This document shows, in pieces, positions 44,155-54,737 of a DNA stretch of 64,000 bases (the first letter of the stretch is position 1; each line of letters opens with the position of its first letter). A program made the position numbers and the translations under genes. The stretch covers positions 51,862-115,861 of the forward strand of contig CAUYUJ010019083.1 of NCBI GenBank assembly GCA_963575745.1, in the 5' to 3' direction. Source of the DNA: Prorocentrum cordatum (Eukaryota; Sar; Dinophyceae; Prorocentrales; Prorocentraceae). Below the pieces are notes generated by a model. It did not search any database and was not told where the DNA came from. It was given only the letters and a program-made list of their open reading frames with translations.

Positions 44155-44725
44155 TGTCCTCCTCCTCCTCCTCCCTCCCTCCCTCCCTCTTTCCCCCCCC
44201 CTCCCTCCTTCCTCCTCCTCCTGCTCCTCCTCCTTCTCCTCCTCCTCCTCCACCTCCTCCTCCCCCTCCTCCTCCTCCTCCTCCTCCTCCTCCTCCTCTT
44301 GCCCCTCCTCCTCCTCCTCCTCCTCCTTCTCCTCCTCCTCCTCCTCCTCCTCCTCCTCCTCCTCCCCCTCCTCCTCCTCCTCCCCCCCTCCTTCTTCTCC
44401 TGCCCCTCCTGCCCCTCCCCCTCCCCCTCCCCCTCCCTCCTCCTCCTCCTCCTCCTCCTCTCCCTCCTCCCCCTTTTCCTCCTCCTCCTTCTCCCTCCTC
44501 CTCCTCCTCCTCCTCCTCCTCCTCCTCCTCCTCCTCCTCCCCCTTCTCCTCCTTGTCCTCCTCCCTCCTCCTCCTCCTCCTCTCCTGTCTGACCCGCCCC
44601 CACCCTTCCCCCCTTGTGCATCTCCATTCTCCTTGTCCTGGCCTCTTCTTCCTCCTCATCTTCCTCCTCCTCCTCCTCCTCCTCCTGGTCCTCCTCCTCC
44701 TCCTCTTGCCCCTCCTGCTCCGTTC
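44155..44725. repeat. CTC/CCT microsatellite
   Basis: About 570 bp of pyrimidine triplets with one non-repeat island at 44583-44650. Confidence 0.95.
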
Positions 44726-44730
44726 CTGTC

Positions 44731-44840
44731 GTTGATGCAGCGGTGGGCGGTTCGTCCACCGGGGAGCACTTTTGCTCCTTTTTGTCTTGCCTCGTGGTGC
44801 CCCCCTGCTGGGCGCGGGGGCTCGCGCAGTGGGCGTAGGC
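44731..44840 (+). CDS. Possible exon after CTC tract
   Basis: One + frame reads PVVDAAVGGSSTGEHFCSFL then SCLVVPPCWARGLAQWA before TAG. GATGCAG at 44734-44740 is a possible acceptor. Only about 35 codons, unidentified. Confidence 0.25.
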
Positions 44841-44871
44841 AGCGTGCTACAGGATCCGACGATCACATTCG

Positions 44872-45505
44872 GCGGCGAGCGAGGGGGGGAGGTCCGAGGC
44901 GGGAAGTTATACATGACCACCGCCTGGAGGGTCAATTTTCGGGGACCCCGGCAGGCGGTGGATATGGATATTTTCGGGGCCCTGGGGGCCACACTTTGTC
45001 CATATGCACCGCCCGTTGGGGCATCAAGACGTCGGTTCCCAGGCGGTGGATATGGATAAATCCCTGCCTCGCGGGAAGGGAAAAGGAGAAGGCCTTCTCA
45101 GAAGGTTCGGAAGACCCCCGGCCTTCCGAGAAGTTTATTCTAAGCCTTCTCCGAGGACAGAAAAACTTCTCAGAGGGCGCGAGGGCTTCTGAGGTCTCCC
45201 ACCGCGTTCTTGCTATACGCGCCAATGTCGCAGGGCCTCGCAGGCGTGGCATTTTCTCGACGTCAGAGGGGGTGCGCAGGGGGTGGTCCCTCACCGCGGT
45301 CTCTGTACGCGCCAATATCGCGGGGCCTAGCAGGCGTTGCACTTTCTCGATGCCAGGGGGGGTGCGCAGGGGGTGATCCCCCACCGCGGTGTCTATACGC
45401 GCCAATGTCGCAGGGCCTAGCAGGCGTGGCACCTACTCGGCGTCAGAGGGGGAAGTCCCGCCGCCTTCTGAGAAGGCCTTCTTGTCATTTCTCCCCCTCG
45501 CCCTC
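44872..45505. repeat. Foldback repeat, family G copy 2, with internal tandems
   Basis: Left end GGCGGCGAGCGAGGGGGGGA; right end CCCGCCGCCTTCTGAGAAGG then CCCCCTCGCC. Inside, CAGGCGGTGGATATGGATA occurs twice (44953, 45040). At 45196-45452 there are three exact-period 90-bp copies marked by ACGCGCCAATGTCGC (45217, 45307, 45397). These are unrelated in sequence to the 90-bp arrays at 0.3 and 19.5 kb. Confidence 0.75.
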
Positions 45506-45660
45506 CGTTGACACATGTAATTAGGAACTCTCTTGCTCGACTCGACTCCACATGCGCCCCGTTCAGCCAAGAAGGCTGGCCCCGGTCAAGGGGAGAGCGG
45601 CATGCCACAACGGCGCGGTAACTCGCGCCGAGCGGCGGGTGTTAGACCTGTAGCTCGCCC

Positions 45661-46155
45661 TCAATGCTGGAGGATCTTGAAGTCACCTTCCAAAGCAGAC
45701 CACGCTTCAGGAATTTCGGCAAGATCTCTCCAAGTTCCGTCGTTGAAATCTCCAAACTAACATGTGCAAATCACTTTGAAATCGTCTTCCCACCTCCTCG
45801 ATGGTCTTCCGATGCGGTCCCGCTTCTTCCGCGTCCGCCCCGGCTCCCATTGCAAAACTTTGAAAGACCATTTGAACGTATCCTGTGCCACTAGCTTTCC
45901 CGCTTGTCTCCATTTCTTTCGCCTGCACAGGGCAACCCAATTCTCAATGTCCAGATGGCCCAACTGCTCTTCAATGGCGCGGGCCGTCCGCTTCAGCAAT
46001 TCAACCCAAGACTCCACATAGTCGTTCTCGTCGTCCTCGTGCATATCTGGGTCAACATCGCCGCTGGAATAATCACAGACTTTTCTACGGCGGCGTCTTG
46101 ACCCGAGCACCATCCGCAGCATCTGCCTCTCCGTCTTTATTAAAGCTCGTTCCAT
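45661..46155 (-). pseudogene. Non-LTR retrotransposon relic, C-terminal end of the reverse-transcriptase ORF
   Basis: On the minus strand an ATG at 46153-46155 opens 132 codons: TERQMLRMVLGSRRRRRK, then VESWVELLKRTARAIEEQLG, then NWVALCRRKKWRQAGKLVA, then GRPSRRWEDDF. This order (RQMLR, a helix with ESWVE, W..R+KW.WAG, GRP..RW.DD) is what follows the polymerase domain in many LINE-type ORF2 proteins. After TAG at 45757-45759 the same frame continues with TWRDLAEIPEAWSALEGDF to TGA at 45661-45663, the usual W..LA...W..LE.DF ending. An upstream stop and absence of the palm and endonuclease parts show a 5'-truncated, stop-containing copy. It is inactive. It opposes the direction of the neighbouring exons. 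Confidence 0.82.
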
Positions 46156-46354
46156 GTCCGCCGTGCCAACACCAACACCAATATCGGCGGTGTGCCTTCA
46201 CGGAGGGAAGACGATCCCGATCTTGGTGATGGTGATCATCTTCGGTTTCCTAGGTGACCGAAATGATACCACCAATACCGAAATGTAGGATCATCTTCCC
46301 CGGTGGAGGTAACCCTCCTGTGTTGGTGTTGGTGCCCATTTCCAAGCGTCCAAC

Positions 46355-46460
46355 TTGCGCAATTTCTGGGCGCAACGCTTCCCTCCCCCCTCCCCCGCGG
46401 GGCAAAACAGAGCTCCTCCCTCCTCGAACACTTCGCGCTGGGGTGAGGTGGTCCGCAGGC

Positions 46461-46514
<54 letters not shown>

Positions 46515-47344
46515 CTCTCAGGAAGCGCTTGCGGAAGCCGCGGGCCAGCCAAGGAAAATCAGCCGAATGCATTCGAGTTGCGCTGAAAGCCTCTGGAGAC
46601 CGCCTGACGCTTCTCGCAGGCCCAGAAGACCTCCGGAGCCCTCCTGTGCGGGAACCGCTTCCCTGCCGGGCTCGCCCGGCCCCGCCCGGTCCCCGTTTCC
46701 TGCTCGCCAGCGGCCAGCGGCGGGGGTGGGGACCCCCTCGGGTGCCCCCAGGCCTTTTTTGGGGGAGGGGGGCGGGAGGGGGTGAGGGAGGGATGGAGGG
46801 AGGGAGGGAGGGAGGGGAGGGAGGGAGAATGAGGGAGGGAGGGAGGGAGGGAGGGAGGGAGGGAGGGAGGAGGAGGAGGAGGAGGAGGAGGAGGCTAGAC
46901 GCTGCAGCCTGGACGCTCGAGCTTGCCCAACAAAAGGGGGAGGCGGCGGCGGAGGAGGGAGGCAGGGCGGAGGCAATTCAGATGGTCGATCTGCCGCTTC
47001 AGATCCTGCGCCACGTCCCTGAGACCCCACATTGCAAAACATTGCAACATCACAAAAGATCACCAACGGAGCCCCGGACCCCATCCTTCTGTGTCATTTC
47101 TCGAGCCGGACCGACATATGAGGGTCATTGGGCCCGAAATCGAGTAAAAACTCCCATAGTGAAAAAATCGCAACGCCAGCATCTCAAGGGTCGGCCCCGT
47201 GCGGCCCCCGGAGGTCCCCGCAGGTCCCCCCAGGGGGCCTCTGCAGAGGCCTCCCCCGGGGGATCCTCCGCAGGCCCGACGAAGGGGCCAGAAGCGTCCG
47301 GAGACTTCCCCCGTCGACGCTCGTGGGTCGGACGGCTTTGGTGA
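46355..47344 (+). CDS. Putative coding region interrupted by GGA repeat, unknown
   Basis: One + frame is open for 329 codons. After a TCGTCC hexamer run and CTCTCAG (46514-46520) it reads SAECIRVALKASGDRLTLLA and GPEDLRSPPVREPLPCRARP. A GGGA purine tract (46750-46890) follows, then LDAAAWTLELAQQKGEAAAE and AIQMVDLPLQILRHVPETPH, which looks like helical protein. The last part (47170-47330) is Gly/Pro/Arg-rich from CCCCSCAGG units. Probably two exons with the purine tract in an intron, although no splice sites were fixed. No family recognised. Confidence 0.4.
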
Positions 47345-47439
47345 TTCCGTTCGGCTCTGTCAGTTCCGTCGGCGTCCCGAAAATCAAATGACGGGCTGCG
47401 CCCGCAGATAGGGAGAAGAGTCATAAGAATAAGCATCGT

Positions 47440-47505
47440 GATATGAAGGCGAAGAATGCGGATGAGAAGAAAAAGAGTAATAGTAAGAAGAAGAGGAGTA
47501 GTAAA
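47440..47505. repeat. AAG-rich purine tract
   Basis: AAGAAGAAA-type run preceding foldback element F3, as at the left edge of F1. Confidence 0.7.
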
Positions 47506-47514
47506 CGAGGGCAT

Positions 47515-47690
47515 AAACATAGACTTTCGACAATCCGCGTGGATTTCTTGGATCTGTGCCGCCCTCCCCCCCCACCCCTGGCGGCGCCTCCGGCGCCGCT
47601 CCTGGTGCGCTGCGCGCGCCAGGGAGGGGGGGGCACAGCACAGTTCCAAGAAGTCTGCGCGGATCTCCAACGGTTCGTGTGGATGGGTTG
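47515..47690. mobile_element. Foldback element F3
   Basis: GGCATAAACATAGAC, CCGCGTGGATTTCTTGG and GCGCCTCCGGCGCCGC mirror GTTCCAAGAAGTCTGCGCGG and the right part. Same inverted layout as F1 and F2. Target duplication not resolved. Confidence 0.65.
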
Positions 47691-47887
47691 CCTTGCGGCT
47701 ACGGCTGTCCAAGCACTTCTCCGGAGGAAGAGGATTGCGGCCAGGAAGGGAGATCTGTCTTAGCTGGGGGGAGCTGAGTATCCTCCTTCCCATCTCAAGC
47801 GTGAACCTCATTTCCAGAAGGGGCCGCAGTTCTTACGTTCAGCTGTTGCACACTTGTAAACGCCTTGTCGCGAAACCTGAAGATTAA

Positions 47888-48300
47888 GTGGGAACGCAAT
47901 GTTGGGAACATGCTTGCCAGCGTGAACCCCCAAACACTGGTTCTTGCTCCCACTGCGCAATCTTCATGATACAGTTCATGGGGTGCAGCCTATGTGGAGC
48001 AATCTCTCAGGTGCGGCATGTCAGATGCAGCAGATGTTGTGCAAGCTATGTGCTGCAGGGTACGCGGTGCAGGCTATGGAATGCCAAATCTGGGGATGTA
48101 ATCGAGGGGGCGCAGTCCATGACGCGCAGTCTACGGGGTCCATTCGGCGACGTTGCGGCCATGGGCGGCCACCGGGCAAAGACCTGGCACGAGGCGATGC
48201 CGAAGCGGCGGTGTGCGGCCACCAGCCGAACCCCCCGAACACACCCAGCAGCCAGCGCGCGGGGCGGCGACGAGGCCTGCGACGAGCGATTACAGGCCTC
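47888..48300. other. No clear gene; TGCAGGCTATG-type units
   Basis: 48000-48130 has loose repeats of GTGCARGCTATG. Around 48190-48290 one frame (CGHQPNPPNTPSSQRAGR) resembles the island at 48450-48580 at DNA level, suggesting a duplicated exon segment either side of the CTC tract. Confidence 0.4.
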
Positions 48301-48433
48301 CTCCTCCTTCTCCGCCTTCTCCTCCTCCTCCTCCTCCTCCTCCTCCTCCTACTCCGCCTCCTCCTCCTCCGCCTCCTCCTCCTCCTCCTCCTCCTCCTCC
48401 GCCTCCTCCTCCTCCTCCTCCTCCATTCCCTCC
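48300..48433. repeat. CTC/GCC-TCC microsatellite
   Basis: CTC triplets with CGC interruptions directly before an exon-like island. Confidence 0.95.
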
Positions 48434-48446
48434 TCCTGGGCTCGTG

Positions 48447-49108
48447 GAACACCCAGACAGCGCACAAGCCGGCGACGAAGCAGCAGCGGGCGGCCACCAG
48501 CGGAGACCCTGGGCACACACGGCCAGCGCGCGAGGCAGCGGCGAGGTCGCGACGGGTGGCCAGCGGGTGCAAACTCTGGCACGTCTGGCCAAGTGTTTTC
48601 CAGGGGAAGCAAGAGAATGGAGACACGAACAATGGCATAAACATGATAACTCGGAGAGCCGCGCGGATTTCGGGGATCCGCGCTGGACCCCCCCCCCCTG
48701 GCGCGCGGAGCGCGGCGCTAGGGGCGCCGCCAGGGGGCCCCAGCACCGATCCGAGAAATCCGCGCGGACCTCTGAGTTATTCTGTTAGTGCCATTTTTCG
48801 CTCCCCTAAAGAACCCCTTCGTGCAAAACGCTGATTTGGGAAAGAAGGCCAGCCATCTGTCTGTGCAGCTGCTGGAAAGCTTTCGAGCGAATGTGCGCGG
48901 TTCCCAAGCCGAGATCCCCAATTCAGCAACGATTTGCCTCCACCGGTGCAGTGTGTGTATCTGCCAAAGGTTGGCGAACGAATCGCGGTATGACATAACA
49001 TTTTCCATCATCGGGGATGCCTGTCCCGGGGCGGTTGGACAGTTTACACACCGATGTGCTGCAGTAGGGGTGTGGACTTTTCGGCCGCCCTGGGACAGGC
49101 GTTCTTAA
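48447..49108 (+). CDS. Two-exon segment split by foldback element F4, unknown function
   Basis: First block (48447-48608) after a CTC tract: VEHPDSAQAGDEAAAGGHQ, SARGSGEVATGGQRVQTLAR, LAKCFPGE. Second block (48812-49108): NPFVQNADLGKKASHLSVQL, LESFRANVRGSQAEIPNSAT, CLHRCSVCICQRLANESRYD, ending at a stop at 49106-49108. The blocks are in different frames; excising 48609-48811 (203 bp, GC...AG, containing F4) joins them as CFPGE-NPFVQ. The Cys-rich CLHRCSVCIC run could bind metal, but no named domain is recognised. The second block has lower GC3 than the first. Alternative donor at 48606 (GA) also keeps frame. Confidence 0.5.
48609..48811. mobile_element. Foldback element F4, candidate intron
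   Basis: ATGGCATAAACATGATAACTC on the left pairs with GAGTTATTCTGTTAGTGCCAT on the right; GCGCGGATTTCGGGGATCCG pairs with CGATCCGAGAAATCCGCGCG. The central part (GGCGCGCGGAGCGCGGCGC) is also palindromic. It ends CTAAAG, a possible acceptor. Confidence 0.7.
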
Positions 49109-50334
49109 CGGCGAGACAGTTAATCTGACACCGCTTCTCGCCCGCTAAGAAAGAAGGGACCGCCCTCCATCCGTGTAGCTGTTGGACATTTCAACTTTCA
49201 GGACCGCAATGGGCTCGAGGGCCTTCGTTTCTCGGATGTTCCCCTCCAATATTTAGTTCGATTTGTTCTGGGGGCCTTCGGGGGTTCTTCGCGTTTGAGC
49301 AAGAGGACGAATAACGAGGAACAGCGGAGGCGCTGGAGGAGAAAAAGAAGGATGAAGATGAGGAGAGGGAAGAGGCAGTCTTTGGGTGCCTTTCTTTCCT
49401 CCTTCCCTGCTCCCCGTGGAACGGGGAGGGTATGCTGAGTGACGACGAAATGCGCGACGAAGTGTCCGGTCAAATTGAGCTTCTGGAGATTACGCCAGCT
49501 CATCCTCTTCTTCATCGTGCTCCCCTTCTTCGTCCTTTTTGATATCCTCGCCCTCCCCCCCTCCTGTCACCTAATTGCTTCCCCTCTCCACTTTTCCCTC
49601 CCCCTCCTTACCCCCCTCTTGATCATCCTCCTTCCCCTCTTCGCCCGATTCATTATCCTATTTCCTCTCCTTCTACCCCTGTCCCTCCCTCCTCCTGCTC
49701 CTCCTTCATCACCTCCTCCCCTTTCCCATCCTCCATCCTCGTTTCCTTCTGAATTTCTCCTCCCTGTCGCATCCCAGGACGTGTCGGGAGGGTGGGTCGG
49801 GCGTTTCATTTGATTTTTCCTCACCGTTCATGATCTTGGAGTTCTGAGGTTGCCGCAGTTAGAGGCACAATTGCGGTATTGTGTGATTCAGGATTCTCCG
49901 GCGGTTGTTTTTCCAAGGGGACACTTCCAGCAGTAACCATTTATTCTTGTCGGATTTATAGAAACTTGGAGGGAGGGCTTCTTGCAACGCCGCTGACACG
50001 TATTGGGTTTACACTGGTCCCCTTCTTCCTCCTCCTCCTCCTCCTCCTCCTCCTCCTCCTCCTCTTCTCTTTTTCATCGTTTTTGTTTCTGTTCTCTCTG
50101 AACCATTCCCTGAACCCTTCCGAAAACCGCCAGAACACCGAGCACGTCGAGACCTTGCGAAGACCACCCTCCTCCTCTCCAGGCCCTCGGCTCCGTGCAG
50201 TTCACGCCGCGAGATCCGTGGAGCTCCCCATCACCCCGCCACGACAGTGTCTGCGCCGCGTGCCGTTTATGATGGCCCCGCGCTTTTGGAAAATGCTCCC
50301 CTGGGATGCCGAGGTCGCCCAGCACGGCCGTCGT
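49109..50334. other. No supported gene; pyrimidine-rich patches
   Basis: 49500-49750 is C/T-rich with CTCCTTCCCC units; 50027-50065 is a CTC run. GTGTAGCTGTTGGACATTTC near 49178 resembles CTGTGCAGCTGCTGGAAAGC at 48863, hinting at an old duplication of the exon before it. Nothing else recognised. Confidence 0.4.
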
Positions 50335-50505
50335 GATTACAGTGGAGACCCATGCCAAGAAACACCCTGCTTATCTCCAGGGTGCCCTGGGCCTCTCGGG
50401 TTTCGATGGTTTCGCCATGGAAAGCGGTTTCGTTATGGACAGCGTGACGATCCCGCACCACGGTCTCAGGGGCGGGTTCTTGTGGAAGGCTTCTTGTGGC
50501 CGAGC
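50335..50505 (+). repeat. Dispersed repeat K, copy 3 (truncated)
   Basis: Matches the second half of 28825-29202 from TACAGTGGAGACCCATGCCA to GGTTCTTGTGGAAGGCTTCT. Confidence 0.75.
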
Positions 50506-50865
50506 TCCTCAACCTTCCGTGCTCCATCAGCGGCTCCCTCTCGCCCCCCCTGGCCCCCATCGGCTCCCCCTCGGCCTCCCCTCGGCTCTGTCTCGGCCTC
50601 GGCCCTCGGCGGCGCTCCCCTCTCGGCTGCTCCCGCGCCCCTCCGGCCTCGCCCTCGGGGAGCTCCGGGGGCCCGACCTCTTTTCGAGGATCGAGGGCCA
50701 CGGGGGGCCCGCGGCGAGGGGGCTCCTCCTCGCGGGGGGAGGAGTGGCACGCCGCAGGCCGTTGGGGGTGCGCGCTGCTCCCCCGCTCACGCCTGTGAAG
50801 GCACGGTGCCTCCTCCGCGGCGGCACGGCGACGGGCTCCCCTCCCACGGCGGCGTGTCGTCGACG

Positions 50866-51004
50866 CGTTGTTGTTCCCCCGATGTTTCGCGACGCCTGCT
50901 GCTGCTGCTGCTGCGGCTCTTCCTCCTCCTCCCTTCTTCCTTTGCTCTCCTCGCTCAGCGGTCGGTGCTCGGTTCCCTGCTTGTTCCCCCGATGTTTCGT
51001 GACG

Positions 51005-51044
<40 letters not shown>

Positions 51045-51125
51045 ATCTTCCTCCTCCTCCTCCTCCTCCTCCTCCCTTCTTCCCTTTTCCCTCCTCGCTC
51101 AGCTATCGGTCCTCGAATCCCTGCT
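50866..51125. repeat. Tandem repeat of about 112 bp with GCT and CTC runs
   Basis: TGTTCCCCCGATGTTTCG occurs at 50872 and 50984. Each copy continues GACGCCTGCTGCTGCTGC, a CTC run, CTCCTCGCTCAGC and TCGGT; a third start is degenerate near 51117. The second copy has expanded GCT and CTC runs. Confidence 0.8.
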
Positions 51126-51294
51126 CGTGTCTCCGACTTTGAGTTTGCAGCGGCAGTTTCGCATCAGCCAGTCCTCAGTAAGTGATCTCCTTGAGCAGTG
51201 CTCCTCATGGATACTTCGCTCCTTGCGGAGACCTGCGTAGACCTCCCCACTCCCCCCTCCTCCCTCCTCCCTCCTCGCTCCTCCCACCCGCATC

Positions 51295-51572
51295 CATGTT
51301 TTTTTACACCCGCGAGGCCTCCCACCGTCTTCAAAACGTACACACGCATGGGGCGGCTGTTCTCAACGACCGTCTCTGGCCCACCCTGCGGTGCAGGCAG
51401 AGCTCCGTGGCGGCCCCACACACACAGGTGAACGGCGCGCCACTGGACATACGGCGCTGCTCCCTCTCCACTTTTTCGCCCTCCCTCCTCGCGCGCTTCG
51501 CTGGGTACGGGCCCACTGGCGGCCGTCACGGGAGAGTTCGAGCGGCTTCCCCCGCTCATTCCTCCCTCTTCT
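51295..51572 (+). CDS. Possible coding segment ahead of F5, unknown
   Basis: A C/T-rich tract (51230-51290) precedes ATG at 51295. The frame reads MFFYTREASHRLQNVHTHGA, AVLNDRLWPTLRCRQSSVAA and GAPLDIRRCSLSTFSPSLLA. It stays open through element F5 to 51934, where composition becomes less protein-like. No family recognised. Confidence 0.35.
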
Positions 51573-51669
51573 CGAAGAGAAGAAACGGCATACCTTGTAC
51601 ATGTCTGGCGCTCCGCGTGGAGCGCCAAAGGTTTATGTTATTGCAGACTTGTTTGTTGTTATTCTTCTT
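51573..51669. mobile_element. Foldback element F5 (minimal)
   Basis: Only about 97 bp: CGAAGAGAAGAAACGGCATA ... hairpin TGGCGCTCC-GCGT-GGAGCGCCA ... GGTTTATGTTATTGC ... TATTCTTCTT. Flanks CCTCTTCT and GTTCTTCT match 6 of 8. The smallest member of family F. Confidence 0.65.
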
Positions 51670-51949
51670 GTTCTTCTCCCTCCCCCAACTTTCCCAAGGG
51701 TGCGTCTTGCTTAGATTCGTGAGGAGGAGCCGGCCATGGCGACGAGAAGCCTCCAATTATCTCCAAATGGACGAGCGGCGTCAAGCATGTCGATCTTCGA
51801 CCTCGAAGCTCGAATCCTCCTTGAGGCGTCAAGGTTGCGGGCTGGTCTTCGACCTTGAGCCTTCGAAAGCACCCATCTCCTCTCCCGGCCACAGGCCAGG
51901 GGGAGGGAGAGGACAGGTAAGAGCAGGTGCCTGAGATGGGGAGGATCAT

Positions 51950-52250
51950 TCAGGAAACGCCGACGCGTATTAAGGCGCGTGGATTAGCGACGGGCCCTGT
52001 TTTCACACGAACTCGACGCGCTCCGTCGCCAAATCGGGCGGCGCTGGCCTCATGCTTCGCCCCGATCCGTGGATCTGGAGCCGGGGCGCCAGATCCGCGG
52101 ATCCGTGACCCATGTCAGCGTGCGCCCGAGCGGAGAGTCGGCGGGCGGGCCTTCTCGGAAGGCTCGGAAGGCCTCCCGCCTTCTGAGAAGTCCCGCCGCC
52201 TTCCGGGAAGGCCTTCTCCTGCTCACCTCCCCCCCCTGGGCGCGCCGCCG
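51950..52250. repeat. Dispersed repeat H copy 3 fused to G part-copy
   Basis: GCGTGGATTAGCGACGGGCCC and GATCCGTGGATCTGG ... CCAGATCCGCGGATC are H-like. 52140-52250 has CTTCTCGGAAGGC, CTTCTGAGAAG and CCTTCTCCTGCTCACCTCCC, as in family G. Confidence 0.6.
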
Positions 52251-52379
52251 AGGGGGGGACGACGACGGCTGCGGCGACAGCACGGGCGGGAGAAGGACGC
52301 TTGAGCAGGGGATCGACCACAGAATCGATGTGCCCCAAGATTAGCTGCCTCGTCGAATCTGCGGAAAAATACTCAGAGT

Positions 52380-52580
52380 CCTCAGGAGGAGGAGGAGGAG
52401 GAGGAGGAGGAGGAGGAGGAGGAGGAGGAGGAGGAGGACGAGGAGGAGGAGGAGGAGGGAGGAGGAGGAGGAGGAGGAGGGAGGAGGAGGAGGAGGAGGA
52501 GGAGGAGGAGGAGGAGGAGGAGGAGGAGGGAGGAGGAGGAGGAGGAGGAGGAGGAGGGAGGAGGAGGAGGAGGAGGGAGC
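52380..52580. repeat. GGA microsatellite
   Basis: GGAGGA run; frames across it read poly-Gly, poly-Glu, poly-Arg or, on the minus strand, poly-Ser/Leu/Pro. Confidence 0.95.
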
Positions 52581-52964
52581 ATTCCACGTATTCGTCGTAG
52601 CTTCGATAGGGGAAATCCATTTTTTTGGGGGGGGGAAGGGGGCCTGTCGGCGGCCGCAGGCGCGCGGCGGGGGCGCGTTTCGCAGCCGCCCTGCCCGCGC
52701 GCCCCGAGAGGTGAGCTGCTCCGGCCGCCGAGTCCAGGAGCGCCGTGCGCGGCGGGGTCGAGGAGGATGGGGAGCAGGAGGGGCTGGGAGCAGCGGCAGC
52801 AGTAGTTCCAGCAGTAGCAGCAGTAGTAGCAGTGGATAAGACCGTGCTCGCCGTGGTACGAGCGCAGGATGGGGAGCAGGGGGGGGAGGGGGAGGCGAGG
52901 AGGCGGCGGCGGCTGCTTCTGCTGCTGCTGCTGCTGGCTGCGATGCTTGTGGCCATGGTGGTGG

Positions 52965-52975
52965 TGATGGTGATG

Positions 52976-53029
<54 letters not shown>

Positions 53030-53400
53030 GTGATGCTGATGGTGATGGTGATGATGATGATGATGATGGTGATGATGATGGTGATGGTGATGAGGATGGT
53101 GATGATGATGCTGATGATGATGATGGTGATGGTGATGGTGATGGTGATGGTGATGGTGATGGAGACGGTGATGGTGATGCTGCTGCCGAGGAGGAGGAGG
53201 AGGCCGAGAAGGACTATGATGATGCTGATGCTGCTGCCGAGGAGGAGGATGAGGAGGAGGATGAGGAGAAGGAGGCGGGGGAGGATGAGGATGATCCTGA
53301 TTTTGAGGAGGAGGTGGTGGAGGAGGAGGAGGAGGAAAGGGGGAGGAAGGAGGAGGAGGAGGAAGAGGAAGGAAGTGGAGGAGAATGAGGAGGATGACGA
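52965..53400. repeat. GAT/GGT and GAG microsatellites
   Basis: GAT then GATGGT to 53180, then GAG-rich to about 53400. Confidence 0.95.
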
Positions 53401-53567
53401 TAATGCTGACGATGAGCTGCAAGGGTTACGGGTAAGAGGGGCAGGCTCTCTTGAATTGTCATTGTGCCCAAGTAGGACAGACACACGCAAGGAAACTGAC
53501 ACGAAGTTCGGCCGTAATTTTGCGCAACACTGGCTGATCACCGGGCCGTTCGAAGTTCTTTGCAGTA

Positions 53568-53705
53568 AGACTTCTTGGGTACCTTGTCACCTGTCCCGGT
53601 GCGCTGTTGTCGTAACTGTCCCTGCGCGATGGTAATACTTCTTGGGTACCTTGTCACCTGTCCCGGTGCGCTGTTGTCATAACTGTCCCGGCGCGATGGT
53701 GTACT
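53568..53705. repeat. Near-perfect 69-bp tandem duplication
   Basis: ACTTCTTGGGTACCTTGTCA at 53568 and 53637, both running to GCGCGATGGT. Only two or three differences, so recent. Confidence 0.9.
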
Positions 53706-53999
53706 AAATGTGCCAGTGCGTCGGCGTGGACCGAAGATTTTTCTGTGAGCAGTCCTCGTCGCCCGAGGAGCATGCGCCTGCGCAGCCAGTCCTAGCAGCT
53801 CAGGCTTGATCCTGGGCGAGTGCCCTCGATGACCGAGGGCCGAACTGCTGCGGTGTGTCTGCCGACCGAAGAAGGTGAAGCCGTCCCTCTTGCGAAAAGA
53901 GCTGCCGTCGGGAACTTTTGGACAGCGTGTCGCTCCGCGGGTTATGGCCCACCACGCTTCGGTCAGGAGCCTTTAGACGGGGTTCAGTGCGAACGGGGG

Positions 54000-54110
54000 T
54001 CAGCCAGAGCGCCGGATCTTGCAGGATCCTACAGAGCCAAGGTTGCATCCAGGCTAGGGTGCAGGATCTTGCAGGGTCCTGCAGGATCTTGCAGGATCCT
54101 GCAAAGCTTG
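54000..54110. repeat. GCAGGATCTTGCAGGATCCTGC cluster
   Basis: Five close GGATCYTGCAGG-type units, several forming the palindrome GCAGGATCCTGC. Followed at 54160-54245 by GTTTRCTAAACGGCC-type repeats. Confidence 0.7.
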
Positions 54111-54737
54111 ACTGACCCGGGTCTGGTTTGAAGGAAAAACTACCCGGACTCGACAATTGGCGTTTGCTAAACGGCCCTGGGCGTTTACTAAGCAGCCCTG
54201 CCCTGTTCGATTCCTTCCTTGGGTGCGTTTGCTAAACGGCCTCCATTGTCGGGGTGATTATTACAGGGGTGGATTTTCTGCCCTATATGGACTGACCCGG
54301 GTTAGTAGATCCCCGGTTCGGTGCGACACGCTATGCACTTCCGTCATCCCAAACGTCACTGGCCCGAGCATTTTCAACCTCCCGCCCCGCGGACTGGACA
54401 ACATGGTGACTACAAGGTGAGGGATTAGTAAGATCAGGTCAGAAGCTGACAACACATCGGTGCGGGCTTACTTGAAACGTGGCTGCCAGGTGGTTTCTTC
54501 AGTCAAGTGCGGCTCCATCGCGCGCAGGGTGATGTCTCACACGAATTCGCCATCTGCAGGGGGGAGAAGGGCGCGGATTTGCACCGGATCTTGAGGTGTG
54601 AATGGCACTGTCGCGAGAGGCAAGACTTGCGTGGCCATGAGAGGAAGGTGCTGGAGTGGGGAAAGAACTGATGTATGGCAAGATCCTCCTGATCCGCTGC
54701 GTGGCCTGTCGCTGCCACGTGCCGAGGACCACGTGCG

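Noticed and set aside
51789-53541. 512-codon minus-strand Ser/Ile/Leu-rich frame at 52003-53541
   Set aside because: It crosses GGA and GAT microsatellites in a stop-free frame only.
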